From: an uncultured Selenomonadaceae bacterium
Lineage (GTDB): Bacteria; Bacillota; Negativicutes; Selenomonadales; Selenomonadaceae
Length of the DNA stretch: 7,558 nt
NCBI GenBank assembly: GCA_902782705.1
Contig: CACZOL010000053.1
Location: 1 to 7,558 of the forward strand
Reading direction: 5' to 3'
Made by a program: the position numbers and the translations under genes. Every line of letters starts with the position of its first letter. Positions within the stretch are counted from its first letter, which is position 1. Below the pieces are notes generated by a model. That model was not told the origin of the DNA and did no database searches. It was given only the letters and a program-made list of their open reading frames with translations. Positions 1 to 5,609 of this stretch are shown in pieces.

Positions 1-74
1 AGTTTGTGGCTGATAACTTCCGCCTCCGCAGGGACTTCCCTGAGCGTCGGCGCGTAAAGCTGTGATGTACGCAA
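1..74 (-). CDS. proS: Prolyl-tRNA synthetase, N-terminal fragment (runs off the window)
   Basis: The 24 complete codons from a TTG at 74-72 read MRTSQLYAPTLREVPAEAEV, then ISHK. This is the characteristic N-terminus of bacterial prolyl-tRNA synthetase (usually starting M-R-x-S-x-x-x-x-P-T-L-R-E-x-P-x-E-A). The enzyme charges tRNA-Pro with proline in the cytoplasm. A GGGGG ribosome binding site (87-83) lies 8 bases before the TTG, and the gene begins 25 bases after the ispG stop, so it is probably co-transcribed. proS directly after ispG is the usual order in Firmicutes. The frame stays open to the window edge; the catalytic and editing domains lie outside, so completeness cannot be judged. 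Confidence 0.9.
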   Translation of the reverse strand, partial: MRTSQLYAPTLREVPAEAEVISHK

Positions 75-82
75 TGTTATTT

Positions 83-87
83 CCCCC
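83..87 (-). promoter_or_regulatory. Ribosome binding site of proS
   Basis: On the minus strand GGGGG stands 8 bases ahead of the TTG at 74. No ATG or GTG in this frame lies between it and the conserved N-terminus, so this site supports TTG as the start. Confidence 0.65.
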
Positions 88-99
88 TATTTTATCGTA

Positions 100-1170
100 T
101 TACGCGCCACGCCTCTCGGCAAGCAACGCGTCGATCTCTTTGAACAATTCGCTGACAAGCTCTTTTTCCGGCACCTTCCGTAAAATCTCGCCTTTGCGGA
201 AAACGAGACCTTCTCCCTTACCGCCGGCAATACCGACGTCCGCTTCCCGCGCCTCGCCGGGACCGTTGACGACGCAGCCCATGACCGCGACGGTAATCGG
301 CTCCTTGACAGCTTCGAGCCTTTTCTCGACTTCGGCGGCAATCGCCGGAAGATCGATGGAAGTACGTCCGCAAGTCGGACAGGAAATCATCGTCGGCCCG
401 TATTCGCGCATACCAAGTGACTTCAAGATCTCGTTCGCCACACGTACCTCGACAACAGGGTCTCCGGTCAGGGAAACACGGATGGTGTCCCCGATGCCTT
501 CCGCGAGCAACGCGCCGATCCCCACGGCGGACTTGATCATACCCGTGGTCGGCGTACCCGCCTCGGTGATGCCGAGATGAAGCGGATAATCTACCGTTTC
601 GCTCATCAAGCGGTAAGCGGAAAGCGTCAACGGCACGTCGTGCGCTTTCAGCGAGATTTTCATATCGTAAAAGCCTTGCGCCTCTAAGATGCGGACATGT
701 TCCATCGCAGACTCGACGAGAGCCTCCGCCGTGACGCGTCCGTATTTTTCCAATAACTTCTTATCTAGGGAGCCGCCGTTGACGCCGATACGGATAGGAA
801 TTCCCGCTGCCTTCGCTTCGTGAACGACAGCCTTGACCCGCTCCTCTCCGCCAATATTGCCGGGATTCAGTCGCAGCGCGGCAATCCCCTGACGGATTGC
901 TTCCAAAGCCAGTCGATAGTCAAAATGAATATCCGCTACCAAAGGCACGTCCACGGCACGAATAATCTCACCGAGCGCCTTCGCTGCATCCATATCCGGC
1001 ACCGCCAGCCGTACGATGTCGCATCCCGCCTCGGTTAATGCGCGGATCTGTGCGATCGTCGCGGATATGTCCGCCGTCTTCGTGTTCGTCATCGACTGTA
1101 CGGACACCGGCGCGCCGCCGCCGACGGCTATCGGACCGATATGGATTTGTCTCGTCTTTTTTCGTTCCAT
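100..1170 (-). CDS. ispG: 4-hydroxy-3-methylbut-2-enyl diphosphate synthase (IspG/GcpE)
   Basis: IspG is the penultimate enzyme of the MEP isoprenoid pathway. It reductively converts methylerythritol cyclodiphosphate to HMBPP, using a [4Fe-4S] cluster and electrons from ferredoxin or flavodoxin. The 356-residue protein has the usual length for the two-domain bacterial form. The N-terminal TIM-barrel shows GGGAPVSVQSMTNT (about 17-30), ADIHFD and LRLNPGNIG. The C-terminal cluster domain shows CPTCGR (Cys264, Cys267) and GCVVNGPGEA (Cys299, Glu306), which matches the three-Cys plus one-Glu ligand set known for the family. An in-frame ATG 12 codons upstream (1206) lies inside rseP. The start at 1170 is preferred because it has a GGGGG site 8 bases ahead and gives the normal N-terminus (MERKKTRQIHIG). 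It starts 4 bases after the rseP stop, so translational coupling is likely. Confidence 0.97.
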   Translation of the reverse strand: MERKKTRQIHIGPIAVGGGAPVSVQSMTNTKTADISATIAQIRALTEAGCDIVRLAVPDMDAAKALGEIIRAVDVPLVADIHFDYRLALEAIRQGIAALRLNPGNIGGEERVKAVVHEAKAAGIPIRIGVNGGSLDKKLLEKYGRVTAEALVESAMEHVRILEAQGFYDMKISLKAHDVPLTLSAYRLMSETVDYPLHLGITEAGTPTTGMIKSAVGIGALLAEGIGDTIRVSLTGDPVVEVRVANEILKSLGMREYGPTMISCPTCGRTSIDLPAIAAEVEKRLEAVKEPITVAVMGCVVNGPGEAREADVGIAGGKGEGLVFRKGEILRKVPEKELVSELFKEIDALLAERRGA

Positions 1171-1174
1171 ATCG

Positions 1175-2212
1175 TCAGCCCCCGAAGAAAATCCGCACGA
1201 TATCATTTTTCGTTGCGAACAGCATCAAGGCTACGAGCACCGTGATACCCGCCATCTGCGTATAGTGCAAAGCCTTTTCGCCCAGCGGTTTCCCGCGTAC
1301 CGCTTCCAAAAGCAGAGTCACGAAATGGCCTCCGTCCAACGCAGGAACGGGCAGTAAATTGATAATACCAAGGTTGAGGCTGAGCAGCGCGGCGAAATTC
1401 ATCAATGCGGCGAACCCCAGCTTTGCAACCGTTCCGGTCATCTGCATGACGCCCAGCGGTCCTGCCAACTCGGCGGCAGCCTTTCCGGTAAAGATTTGCA
1501 CAAGCCCTTCTATCATGTGATAAATGACATACCCTGTCTTCCAAAGCGCCGTCGTTGCCGCTTCTATGACGCCGGGCTGCCTGGTATCCAGCGCGCCCAT
1601 CACGCCGATCACCATGCGATTTTCCTGTTTGTCATGCACGGGAATTACCGTCGCCTGCCGTGCGTCTTCGCCCCGATGGTAGGAAATCTTCATCGGGTCT
1701 CCGTTTGCTCCGCGCACAATTCGCACAATATCGTCCCATTCGTTGACCGGCTCTCCGTTGATGGCGTCAATGCGGTCGCCCTTTTGGAGTCCTGCCATAG
1801 CCGCCGGCTGGTCGGGGAGAACCTCGCCCAGTTCCGGACGCGTCGACGGAGAGCTGACGCCCGCCGTCATGAAAATCAGGAAAAAAATCACGATTGGGAG
1901 CAGGAAATTCATCAGCGGCCCGGCTACGATGACAATCATGCGTTTCCAGACCGATTTTTCACAATAGCCGCGGTCGCCCGCGTCATTGTCCGACGGATCC
2001 ATTCCTGCGATGTCGTTAAATCCGCCGAGCGGTACAATGCGAATCGAATAAATCGTCTCGCCAACTTGTTTGCTGACGAGCTTAGGTCCAAATCCTATGG
2101 CAAACTCATCAACGCGCATACCCGTCGCCTTCGCCATAATAAAATGGCCAAACTCATGGAAGAGTACAAGCAAGCCGAAAACGAAGACGGAGGCAAGTAT
2201 CGTTATGCCCAT
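1175..2212 (-). CDS. rseP: RIP site-2 zinc metalloprotease RseP/RasP
   Basis: This intramembrane protease cleaves membrane-spanning segments of anti-sigma factors and remnant signal peptides in the cytoplasmic membrane. The 345-residue protein begins with a hydrophobic helix containing HEFGH (His19, Glu20, His23), the HExxH zinc site. A second helix lies at about 92-117 and a single PDZ domain at about 126-190 (ending near the HRGE turn). The last membrane helices contain NLLPVPALDGG, whose Asp293 is the third metal ligand. One PDZ domain, as here, is the Gram-positive type; E. coli has two. A GTG at 2218 is in frame two codons upstream, but GAGG at 2223-2220 is only 1 base from it and 7 bases from the ATG at 2212, so I chose the ATG. 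The gene lies 66 bases after dxr and ends 4 bases before ispG. The natural substrate cannot be told from this window. Confidence 0.96.
   Translation of the reverse strand: MGITILASVFVFGLLVLFHEFGHFIMAKATGMRVDEFAIGFGPKLVSKQVGETIYSIRIVPLGGFNDIAGMDPSDNDAGDRGYCEKSVWKRMIVIVAGPLMNFLLPIVIFFLIFMTAGVSSPSTRPELGEVLPDQPAAMAGLQKGDRIDAINGEPVNEWDDIVRIVRGANGDPMKISYHRGEDARQATVIPVHDKQENRMVIGVMGALDTRQPGVIEAATTALWKTGYVIYHMIEGLVQIFTGKAAAELAGPLGVMQMTGTVAKLGFAALMNFAALLSLNLGIINLLPVPALDGGHFVTLLLEAVRGKPLGEKALHYTQMAGITVLVALMLFATKNDIVRIFFGG
1179..1183 (-). promoter_or_regulatory. Ribosome binding site of ispG inside the end of rseP
   Basis: Minus-strand GGGGG formed by the last two glycine codons of rseP lies 8 bases ahead of the ATG at 1170. 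It decides between this start and the ATG at 1206. Confidence 0.7.
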
Positions 2213-2217
2213 CGTCA

Positions 2218-2226
2218 CACCTCTTT
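2218..2226 (-). promoter_or_regulatory. Ribosome binding site of rseP
   Basis: Minus-strand AAAGAGGTG has its GAGG core at 2223-2220, 7 bases from the ATG at 2212. The GTG of this motif is itself the alternative start at 2218, but the core would then be only 1 base away. Confidence 0.7.
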
Positions 2227-2247
2227 ATCCTAGACAGCCGAAAAAAT
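2227..2247 (-). repeat. Fragment similar to the interior of the large palindromic element at 6968-7134
   Basis: In the dxr-rseP spacer the minus strand reads ATTTTTTCGGCTGTCTAGGA plus T. The plus strand at 7011-7031 reads ATTTTTGCGACTGTCTAGGA plus A, so 18 of 21 positions agree, including ten in a row (CTGTCTAGGA). I infer a remnant of the same dispersed element or a shared motif. The match is short and partly a T run, so it could be chance. Confidence 0.4.
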
Positions 2248-2265
2248 TTTTCAACAGTATTATGC

Positions 2266-2282
2266 TTGATGAACTTCATCAA
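2266..2282. repeat. Perfect 8-bp inverted repeat spanning the dxr stop codon
   Basis: TTGATGAA, one base, then TTCATCAA form a perfect palindrome. On the minus strand it includes the dxr TGA. No T run follows it, so it is not a normal intrinsic terminator. It may stabilise the 3' end of the dxr message or be incidental. Confidence 0.4.
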
Positions 2283-3433
2283 TTCTTTAAATAGCCGCGC
2301 ACAAAAGCCCGCGCATTCGCGTCTGCTTCACAAAGCGTCTCAAAAGACGGATGCAGGACATTTTCCTGCGCGTCCATCGCGCGCTCGATGCAGTCGTAAA
2401 TATCCAGGAAGCCGATGCGTCCGGCAAGGAAAGCCGCTACCGCTTCCTCATTCGCGCCGTTCAGCACGCATGGCATGGTTCCGCCGGACTTTCCCGCCTC
2501 ATAGGCAAGGGCGAGACCACGAAAAGTATGCATATCCGGCGGCTCAAAAGTGAGACTCATACGCGTCGTGAAATCCATACGTCCAAAGTCCGCCTCTTCA
2601 CGTGTCGGATACGTCAGCGCATATTGAATCGGCAGCCGCATATCCGGCAGACCAAGCTGCGCCATCACCGCGCCGTCGCGAAATTCCACCATCGAATGCA
2701 CAATACTTTGCGGGTGCACGGCCACCTCGATTTTCTCATACGGCACATCATACAGCCAATGCGCTTCGATGACCTCCAGGCCTTTATTGACCAATGTCGC
2801 AGAATCGACCGTGATCTTCTTGCCCATCGACCACGTCGGATGTTTAAGGCAATCCGCCACTGTGACCGACTTCAGTTCTTCCGTCGTCTTGCCTCGGAAC
2901 GGACCGCCGGAAGCCGTCAAGATCAACCGTTCCACCGTATCGCGCCGTTCGCCCTGCAAACATTGGAACAGCGCGCAATGCTCGCTGTCTACCGGCAGAA
3001 TCGAGACGCCGTTTTCTTTTGCCAAAGCCGTAACCAGCTCGCCCGCAACGACCAATGTCTCTTTGTTCGCAAGCGCGATGGTCTTTTTGGCTTTGAGCGC
3101 CGCAAGCGTAGGCGCAAGGCCGGCAAATCCCACCATCGAAGTAACGACTATATCCGCGTCGTCATAAGCCGCCGCCTCGAGAAGAGCTCTCTCCCCGCCC
3201 CGAATCTCCGTCGTCCCATGATAGCGGGCGCGAAGCCTGGACGCCGCGTCTTCATCGACAAGAACGGCCAGCTTCGGACGAAACGCATCGATTTGTTGCT
3301 CCAGCATTTGATCGCTGGTATTTGCCGCCAGTACCGTCACTTGAAAAAGTTCCGGACAGCTCCGTACGACGTCGAGGGTTTGGGTGCCGATTGAGCCGGT
3401 CGAGCCGAGAATCGCAAGCCGCTTTACCGTCAC
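2279..3433 (-). CDS. dxr: 1-deoxy-D-xylulose 5-phosphate reductoisomerase
   Basis: Dxr (IspC) converts DXP to 2-C-methylerythritol 4-phosphate with NADPH and a divalent metal; it is the first committed step of the MEP pathway and the target of fosmidomycin. The 384 residues match the usual length. The NADPH-binding motif GSTGSIG is at 10-16 and LANKE at 121-125. PVDSEH carries metal ligands Asp149 and Glu151, and NKGLE carries Glu220. TASGGPFR is at 173-180, the flexible active-site loop HPTWSMGKKITVDSAT at 198-213 (His198, Trp201) and HPQSIVHSMVE at 240-250. All key residues are present. The start is GTG, placed directly against the cdsA stop (TAA-GTG, no spacer), with GGAGGG (3446-3441) 7 bases ahead inside cdsA, so the two genes are probably translationally coupled. 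Confidence 0.98.
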   Translation of the reverse strand: MTVKRLAILGSTGSIGTQTLDVVRSCPELFQVTVLAANTSDQMLEQQIDAFRPKLAVLVDEDAASRLRARYHGTTEIRGGERALLEAAAYDDADIVVTSMVGFAGLAPTLAALKAKKTIALANKETLVVAGELVTALAKENGVSILPVDSEHCALFQCLQGERRDTVERLILTASGGPFRGKTTEELKSVTVADCLKHPTWSMGKKITVDSATLVNKGLEVIEAHWLYDVPYEKIEVAVHPQSIVHSMVEFRDGAVMAQLGLPDMRLPIQYALTYPTREEADFGRMDFTTRMSLTFEPPDMHTFRGLALAYEAGKSGGTMPCVLNGANEEAVAAFLAGRIGFLDIYDCIERAMDAQENVLHPSFETLCEADANARAFVRGYLKN

Positions 3434-4258
3434 TTAAAATCCCTCCATGATCCGCAGAAAATAATAAACGAAAGGAATCACGAACATTGCGCTGTCAAAA
3501 CGATCCAGCACGCCGCCGTGTCCGGGAATCAGAACCCCCGAATCTTTGATTCCCGTATACCGCTTCACCACGGATTCGACAAGATCGCCTACCGTCGCAA
3601 CAAGCGCAATTACTACGCCCAGCGCAGCCATCAAAAGAGCCGGATGCTCGATCGAGTATCCGAGCGCAGCGACGGAAGCCGCCGTTCCCACGACGCCGCC
3701 ATAAAATCCTTCCCTCGTTTTCTTCGGACTTATCGGCTCACAGAGCTTTGTCTTGCCAAACGCGAAACCGGAAAAATAAGCAAACGTATCGCTGGCCCAT
3801 GTGCCGATAAGCGCAATCCACAGCCAGGCGCAGCCGGCTTCCATCGTCCCGATCGGCGTCTCCAGCGTCTCTCCGGCATGCCAGAAACGAAGCAGCATCA
3901 AATGCAAAAGGGACAGACCAACATACATAACGCCCGCAACAGATACGAGCGCCTGCGGCACGGAAAACGAACGGTAAAACAGCACTGCCAAAAGCATCAG
4001 CCAAAGGACAAACAGCGTGACCGCCGCCAGCAAGAAATCCGTGCGCCCCAAATAAGCCGCACCCCAAAAGCAAGCCATAGCTGCCATTCCGCTCCAATAT
4101 GCAGGCGGAATTTCCTTATGCCGAAAAGCCTGCGCGTATTCATGCCATCCGATCAGCATCAGCAGAAGCACCGCCGCGCCAAATACCGCGCCGCCGGTCT
4201 GGACAATGAACGCCGCGATCGCTATTCCGATAACGCCAGAAACAATACGAATTGCCAA
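3434..4258 (-). CDS. cdsA: Phosphatidate cytidylyltransferase (CDP-diacylglycerol synthase)
   Basis: CdsA makes CDP-diacylglycerol from phosphatidic acid and CTP in the cytoplasmic membrane, the branch point to all major phospholipids. The 274-residue protein is mostly hydrophobic, with roughly eight membrane segments. It carries the full family signature at 229-255: S-x-V-K-R, four residues, K-D-S-G, then IPGHGGVLDRFD with the metal-binding Asp residues. The upstream motif SDTFAYFSGFAFGKTKL (156-172) and SPKKTREG are also present. The start is TTG at 4258; AGAGGTG (GAGG at 4270-4267) sits 8 bases ahead, and no ATG precedes the first helix (MAIRIVSGVIG). The gap to uppS is 24 bases and the stop abuts the dxr start, placing it firmly in one operon. 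Confidence 0.97.
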   Translation of the reverse strand: MAIRIVSGVIGIAIAAFIVQTGGAVFGAAVLLLMLIGWHEYAQAFRHKEIPPAYWSGMAAMACFWGAAYLGRTDFLLAAVTLFVLWLMLLAVLFYRSFSVPQALVSVAGVMYVGLSLLHLMLLRFWHAGETLETPIGTMEAGCAWLWIALIGTWASDTFAYFSGFAFGKTKLCEPISPKKTREGFYGGVVGTAASVAALGYSIEHPALLMAALGVVIALVATVGDLVESVVKRYTGIKDSGVLIPGHGGVLDRFDSAMFVIPFVYYFLRIMEGF

Positions 4259-4266
4259 ATATTACA

Positions 4267-4270
4267 CCTC
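4267..4270 (-). promoter_or_regulatory. Ribosome binding site of cdsA
   Basis: The GAGG core of AGAGGTG lies in the 24-base uppS-cdsA gap, 8 bases ahead of the TTG at 4258, and supports this non-ATG start. Confidence 0.65.
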
Positions 4271-4282
4271 TATTTAAACCCT

Positions 4283-5068
4283 TTACTTATTCTTCAAACC
4301 ACCAAAACGGCGTTTGCGTTTCCCAAAATCTTTCAATGCCTCTACGAAGCAAGCCGGCGTAAAATCCGGCCAGTTTGTATCTGTAAACCAGAATTCCGCG
4401 TAAGCCGCTTGCCAAAGGAGATAATTGCTGAGCCTCATATCCCCGCTCGTACGAATCACAAAATCCACCGGCGGCAATCCTTTCGTATCCAGACAGCTTT
4501 CAAAAAGGCTTGCGTCTATATCCTCCGGCGACAGTTCCTTTTCTGCCGCGCGGCGCGCAATCTCCCGTGCTGCGCGCAAAATCTCATCCTGACCGCCGTA
4601 ATTCATTGCGACATTGAAACGGACGCCCGTATTGTCCGCCATCCTGTCCACTGCCGTCCGCGCCAAATCTTTCAGCGCGGGCGAAAGCTCTTCAATACGC
4701 CCGAGAAAACGAAGCTGTACATTGTCTTCGTCCATTTCGTCGATTTCTTTCGACAAATAATCGACGAACAAGTTCATCAAAAAATCAACTTCCGAATGCG
4801 GGCGTTTCCAGTTTTCCGTTGAAAAAGCGTACACCGTAAGCGCCGGAAGCTCCAGATCAATGGCAACCTTCAAAATCTGCTTCAAGGCGTCTACGCCCGC
4901 CGTATGCCCCGCCGTACGTAAAAGGCCGCGCCCTTCCGCCCAACGCCCGTTGCCATCCATGATGATTGCCGTATGTATGGGCAGCCGGGAACGATCGATA
5001 TCTTGATACAGAGGATTTTCCGGCTCCCCGCCGGGAGGCCGCGAATTCTTAAATAAATTTTTCCACAT
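4283..5068 (-). CDS. uppS: Undecaprenyl diphosphate synthase (cis-prenyltransferase)
   Basis: UppS adds eight isopentenyl units to farnesyl diphosphate in cis, making the C55 carrier lipid for peptidoglycan and surface polysaccharides. The 261-residue protein has all family motifs: IIMDGNGRWA (35-44, catalytic Asp38 and the phosphate-binding loop), FSTENWKRP (82-90), RTSGDMRLSNYLLWQ (206-220) and the nearby Glu225. The roughly 30 residues before the core are polar and a little longer than in E. coli. The frame stays open upstream to an ATG at 5167, but that would translate through the terminator hairpin and add 33 residues unlike the family. The ATG at 5068, with GGGAGG (5078-5073) 4 bases ahead, is chosen. 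It is the first gene after the structured leader, so its expression probably depends on terminator read-through. Confidence 0.97.
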   Translation of the reverse strand: MWKNLFKNSRPPGGEPENPLYQDIDRSRLPIHTAIIMDGNGRWAEGRGLLRTAGHTAGVDALKQILKVAIDLELPALTVYAFSTENWKRPHSEVDFLMNLFVDYLSKEIDEMDEDNVQLRFLGRIEELSPALKDLARTAVDRMADNTGVRFNVAMNYGGQDEILRAAREIARRAAEKELSPEDIDASLFESCLDTKGLPPVDFVIRTSGDMRLSNYLLWQAAYAEFWFTDTNWPDFTPACFVEALKDFGKRKRRFGGLKNK

Positions 5069-5072
5069 ATTG

Positions 5073-5078
5073 CCTCCC
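5073..5078 (-). promoter_or_regulatory. Ribosome binding site of uppS
   Basis: GGGAGG lies 4 bases before the ATG at 5068, a short but workable spacing. It lies just past the terminator U tract, leaving no room for a promoter between them. Confidence 0.75.
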
Positions 5079-5092
5079 AAATACAATCCGTC

Positions 5093-5134
5093 AAAAATGA
5101 AAAACAGGTCCCTCTCAAGTTCCAAGAGGGACCT
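5093..5134 (-). terminator. Intrinsic terminator in the uppS leader
   Basis: The minus strand has a perfect 10-bp stem, AGGTCCCTCT and AGAGGGACCT (5134-5125 and 5115-5106), with a 9-base loop. It is followed by G, TTTTT, CA, TTTTT. This is a textbook Rho-independent terminator for minus-strand transcripts. It ends 15 bases before the uppS ribosome binding site, so it either ends the pyrH-ferredoxin transcript with partial read-through or acts as a regulated attenuator. Confidence 0.85.
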
Positions 5135-5151
5135 CTCTTTCTCTCCCAGAT

Positions 5152-5208
5152 CTTGTTTAATGCACACGTCGAATCGACGTCCCGCAGAACGCGGCCGGAT
5201 TAAACAAG
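5152..5208 (-). repeat. Predicted three-way-junction structured element between ferredoxin gene and uppS
   Basis: A perfect 10-bp outer stem (CTTGTTTAAT and ATTAAACAAG on the minus strand, 5208-5199 and 5161-5152) encloses two hairpins. One is CCGC-GTTCT-GCGG (5194-5182). The other is ACGTCGA, one base, TCGACGT (5180-5166; realistically 6 bp with a 3-base loop). The 12 bases AAGGGACTTGTT at its 5' side (5214-5203) recur exactly at 7109-7120 in the large palindrome, which suggests a shared repeat family. As RNA it would lie just upstream of the terminator. I do not recognise it as a known riboswitch and see no T-box signature. Confidence 0.6.
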
Positions 5209-5216
5209 TCCCTTCA

Positions 5217-5387
5217 TCAAGGAGCGGAAATCGCCGAAACCGGGCAACCCGCCGCGCAGGCTCCGCACTCTACGCACTTTTCCGGATCGATCTCGTAATG
5301 GGACTCACCCTCCGAAATCGCTCCCACCGGGCAGGTAGCGGCGCAGGAACCGCAGGAAATGCAGTCGTTTCCAATCTTGTATGCCAT
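5217..5387 (-). CDS. Small 2[4Fe-4S] ferredoxin
   Basis: This 56-residue protein begins MAYKIGNDCISCGSC and is a classic clostridial-type ferredoxin. It has two CxxCxxCxxxCP motifs, with Cys9, 12, 15, 19 and Cys38, 41, 44, 48, each set followed by a Pro and an Ala-Ile-Ser segment in pseudo-twofold repeat. It carries electrons at low potential in the cytoplasm. The ATG at 5387 has a perfect AGGAGGTG (5404-5397) that overlaps the end of the preceding gene, and the frame ends in two successive TGA codons. It is the last gene before the uppS leader and terminator. IspG, further down the cluster, needs such an electron donor; that link is inference from proximity and chemistry, not shown by the sequence. 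Confidence 0.96.
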   Translation of the reverse strand: MAYKIGNDCISCGSCAATCPVGAISEGESHYEIDPEKCVECGACAAGCPVSAISAP

Positions 5388-5393
5388 GTCGTC

Positions 5394-5609
5394 TCACACC
5401 TCCTCTCGTGAGGTTATTTGCTTCGCCGCCAACGTCAGGCGACAGGAATTGTCCGGGCAAGTAACGGCTCGGACCACATATAGCCTCGCTTCATCCACGG
5501 GGAAGAAATCTCTCGTGGGACGCGTCAGCTCCGTCGTATACTTCACGTTCGCATTTGTGAGAAGATCGAAAGCTTCCTCGGCAGGGCGACCCAAGACGTC
5601 CGGTATCAT
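5394..5609 (-). CDS. Small single PASTA-like domain protein
   Basis: This 71-residue soluble protein has no signal peptide or membrane helix. Its first half, IPDVLGRPAEEAFDLLTNAN (2-21), follows the PASTA consensus: V/I-P-D-V-x-G, a few residues, then E-A-x-x-x-L-x-x-A. The second half (about 44-64) gives the expected closing strands. PASTA domains are normally repeated and extracellular in PknB-type kinases and penicillin-binding proteins; a free-standing cytoplasmic one is unusual, and its function is unknown. Two cysteines lie at 51 and 56 (CPDNSC). The ATG overlaps the frr stop by one base (TGATG), with GGAGG 4 bases ahead (5618-5614), so translation is coupled to frr. It sits directly before the ferredoxin gene. 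The reading frame is certain from the tight packing; the PASTA assignment rests on the consensus alone. Confidence 0.8.
   Translation of the reverse strand: MIPDVLGRPAEEAFDLLTNANVKYTTELTRPTRDFFPVDEARLYVVRAVTCPDNSCRLTLAAKQITSREEV
5397..5404 (-). promoter_or_regulatory. Strong ribosome binding site of the ferredoxin gene
   Basis: AGGAGGTG is a full anti-Shine-Dalgarno match and overlaps the last codons of the PASTA-like gene. It suggests high translation of the ferredoxin. Confidence 0.8.

Noticed and set aside
2226..2252. Promoter TTGAAA-16-TAGGAT ahead of rseP
   Set aside because: The spacing and -35 look fair, but the start point would fall at or past the ribosome binding site, leaving no usable leader; the match is more likely due to the AT-rich repeat fragment.
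2351..3394. Long open frame on the plus strand opposite dxr (347 codons)
   Set aside because: It is fully antisense to dxr, has no ribosome binding site context and has a biased basic composition; a shadow frame.
3518..4822. Long open frame on the plus strand (434 codons)
   Set aside because: It lies antisense over cdsA and uppS, both with complete family motifs. Its translation is rich in Arg, His, Gln and Lys and shows no domain; it is a by-product of codon bias on the opposite strand.
5069..5167. 33-residue N-terminal extension of UppS from the ATG at 5167
   Set aside because: It would be translated through the terminator hairpin and its U tract, lacks a ribosome binding site and does not resemble the UppS family; the ATG at 5068 has GGGAGG ahead.
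5093..5260. T-box riboswitch in the uppS leader
   Set aside because: The terminator arms (GGTCCCTC and GAGGGACC) resemble those of some T-box leaders, but the conserved AGGGTGGNACCGCG antiterminator sequence and a specifier stem are not present.
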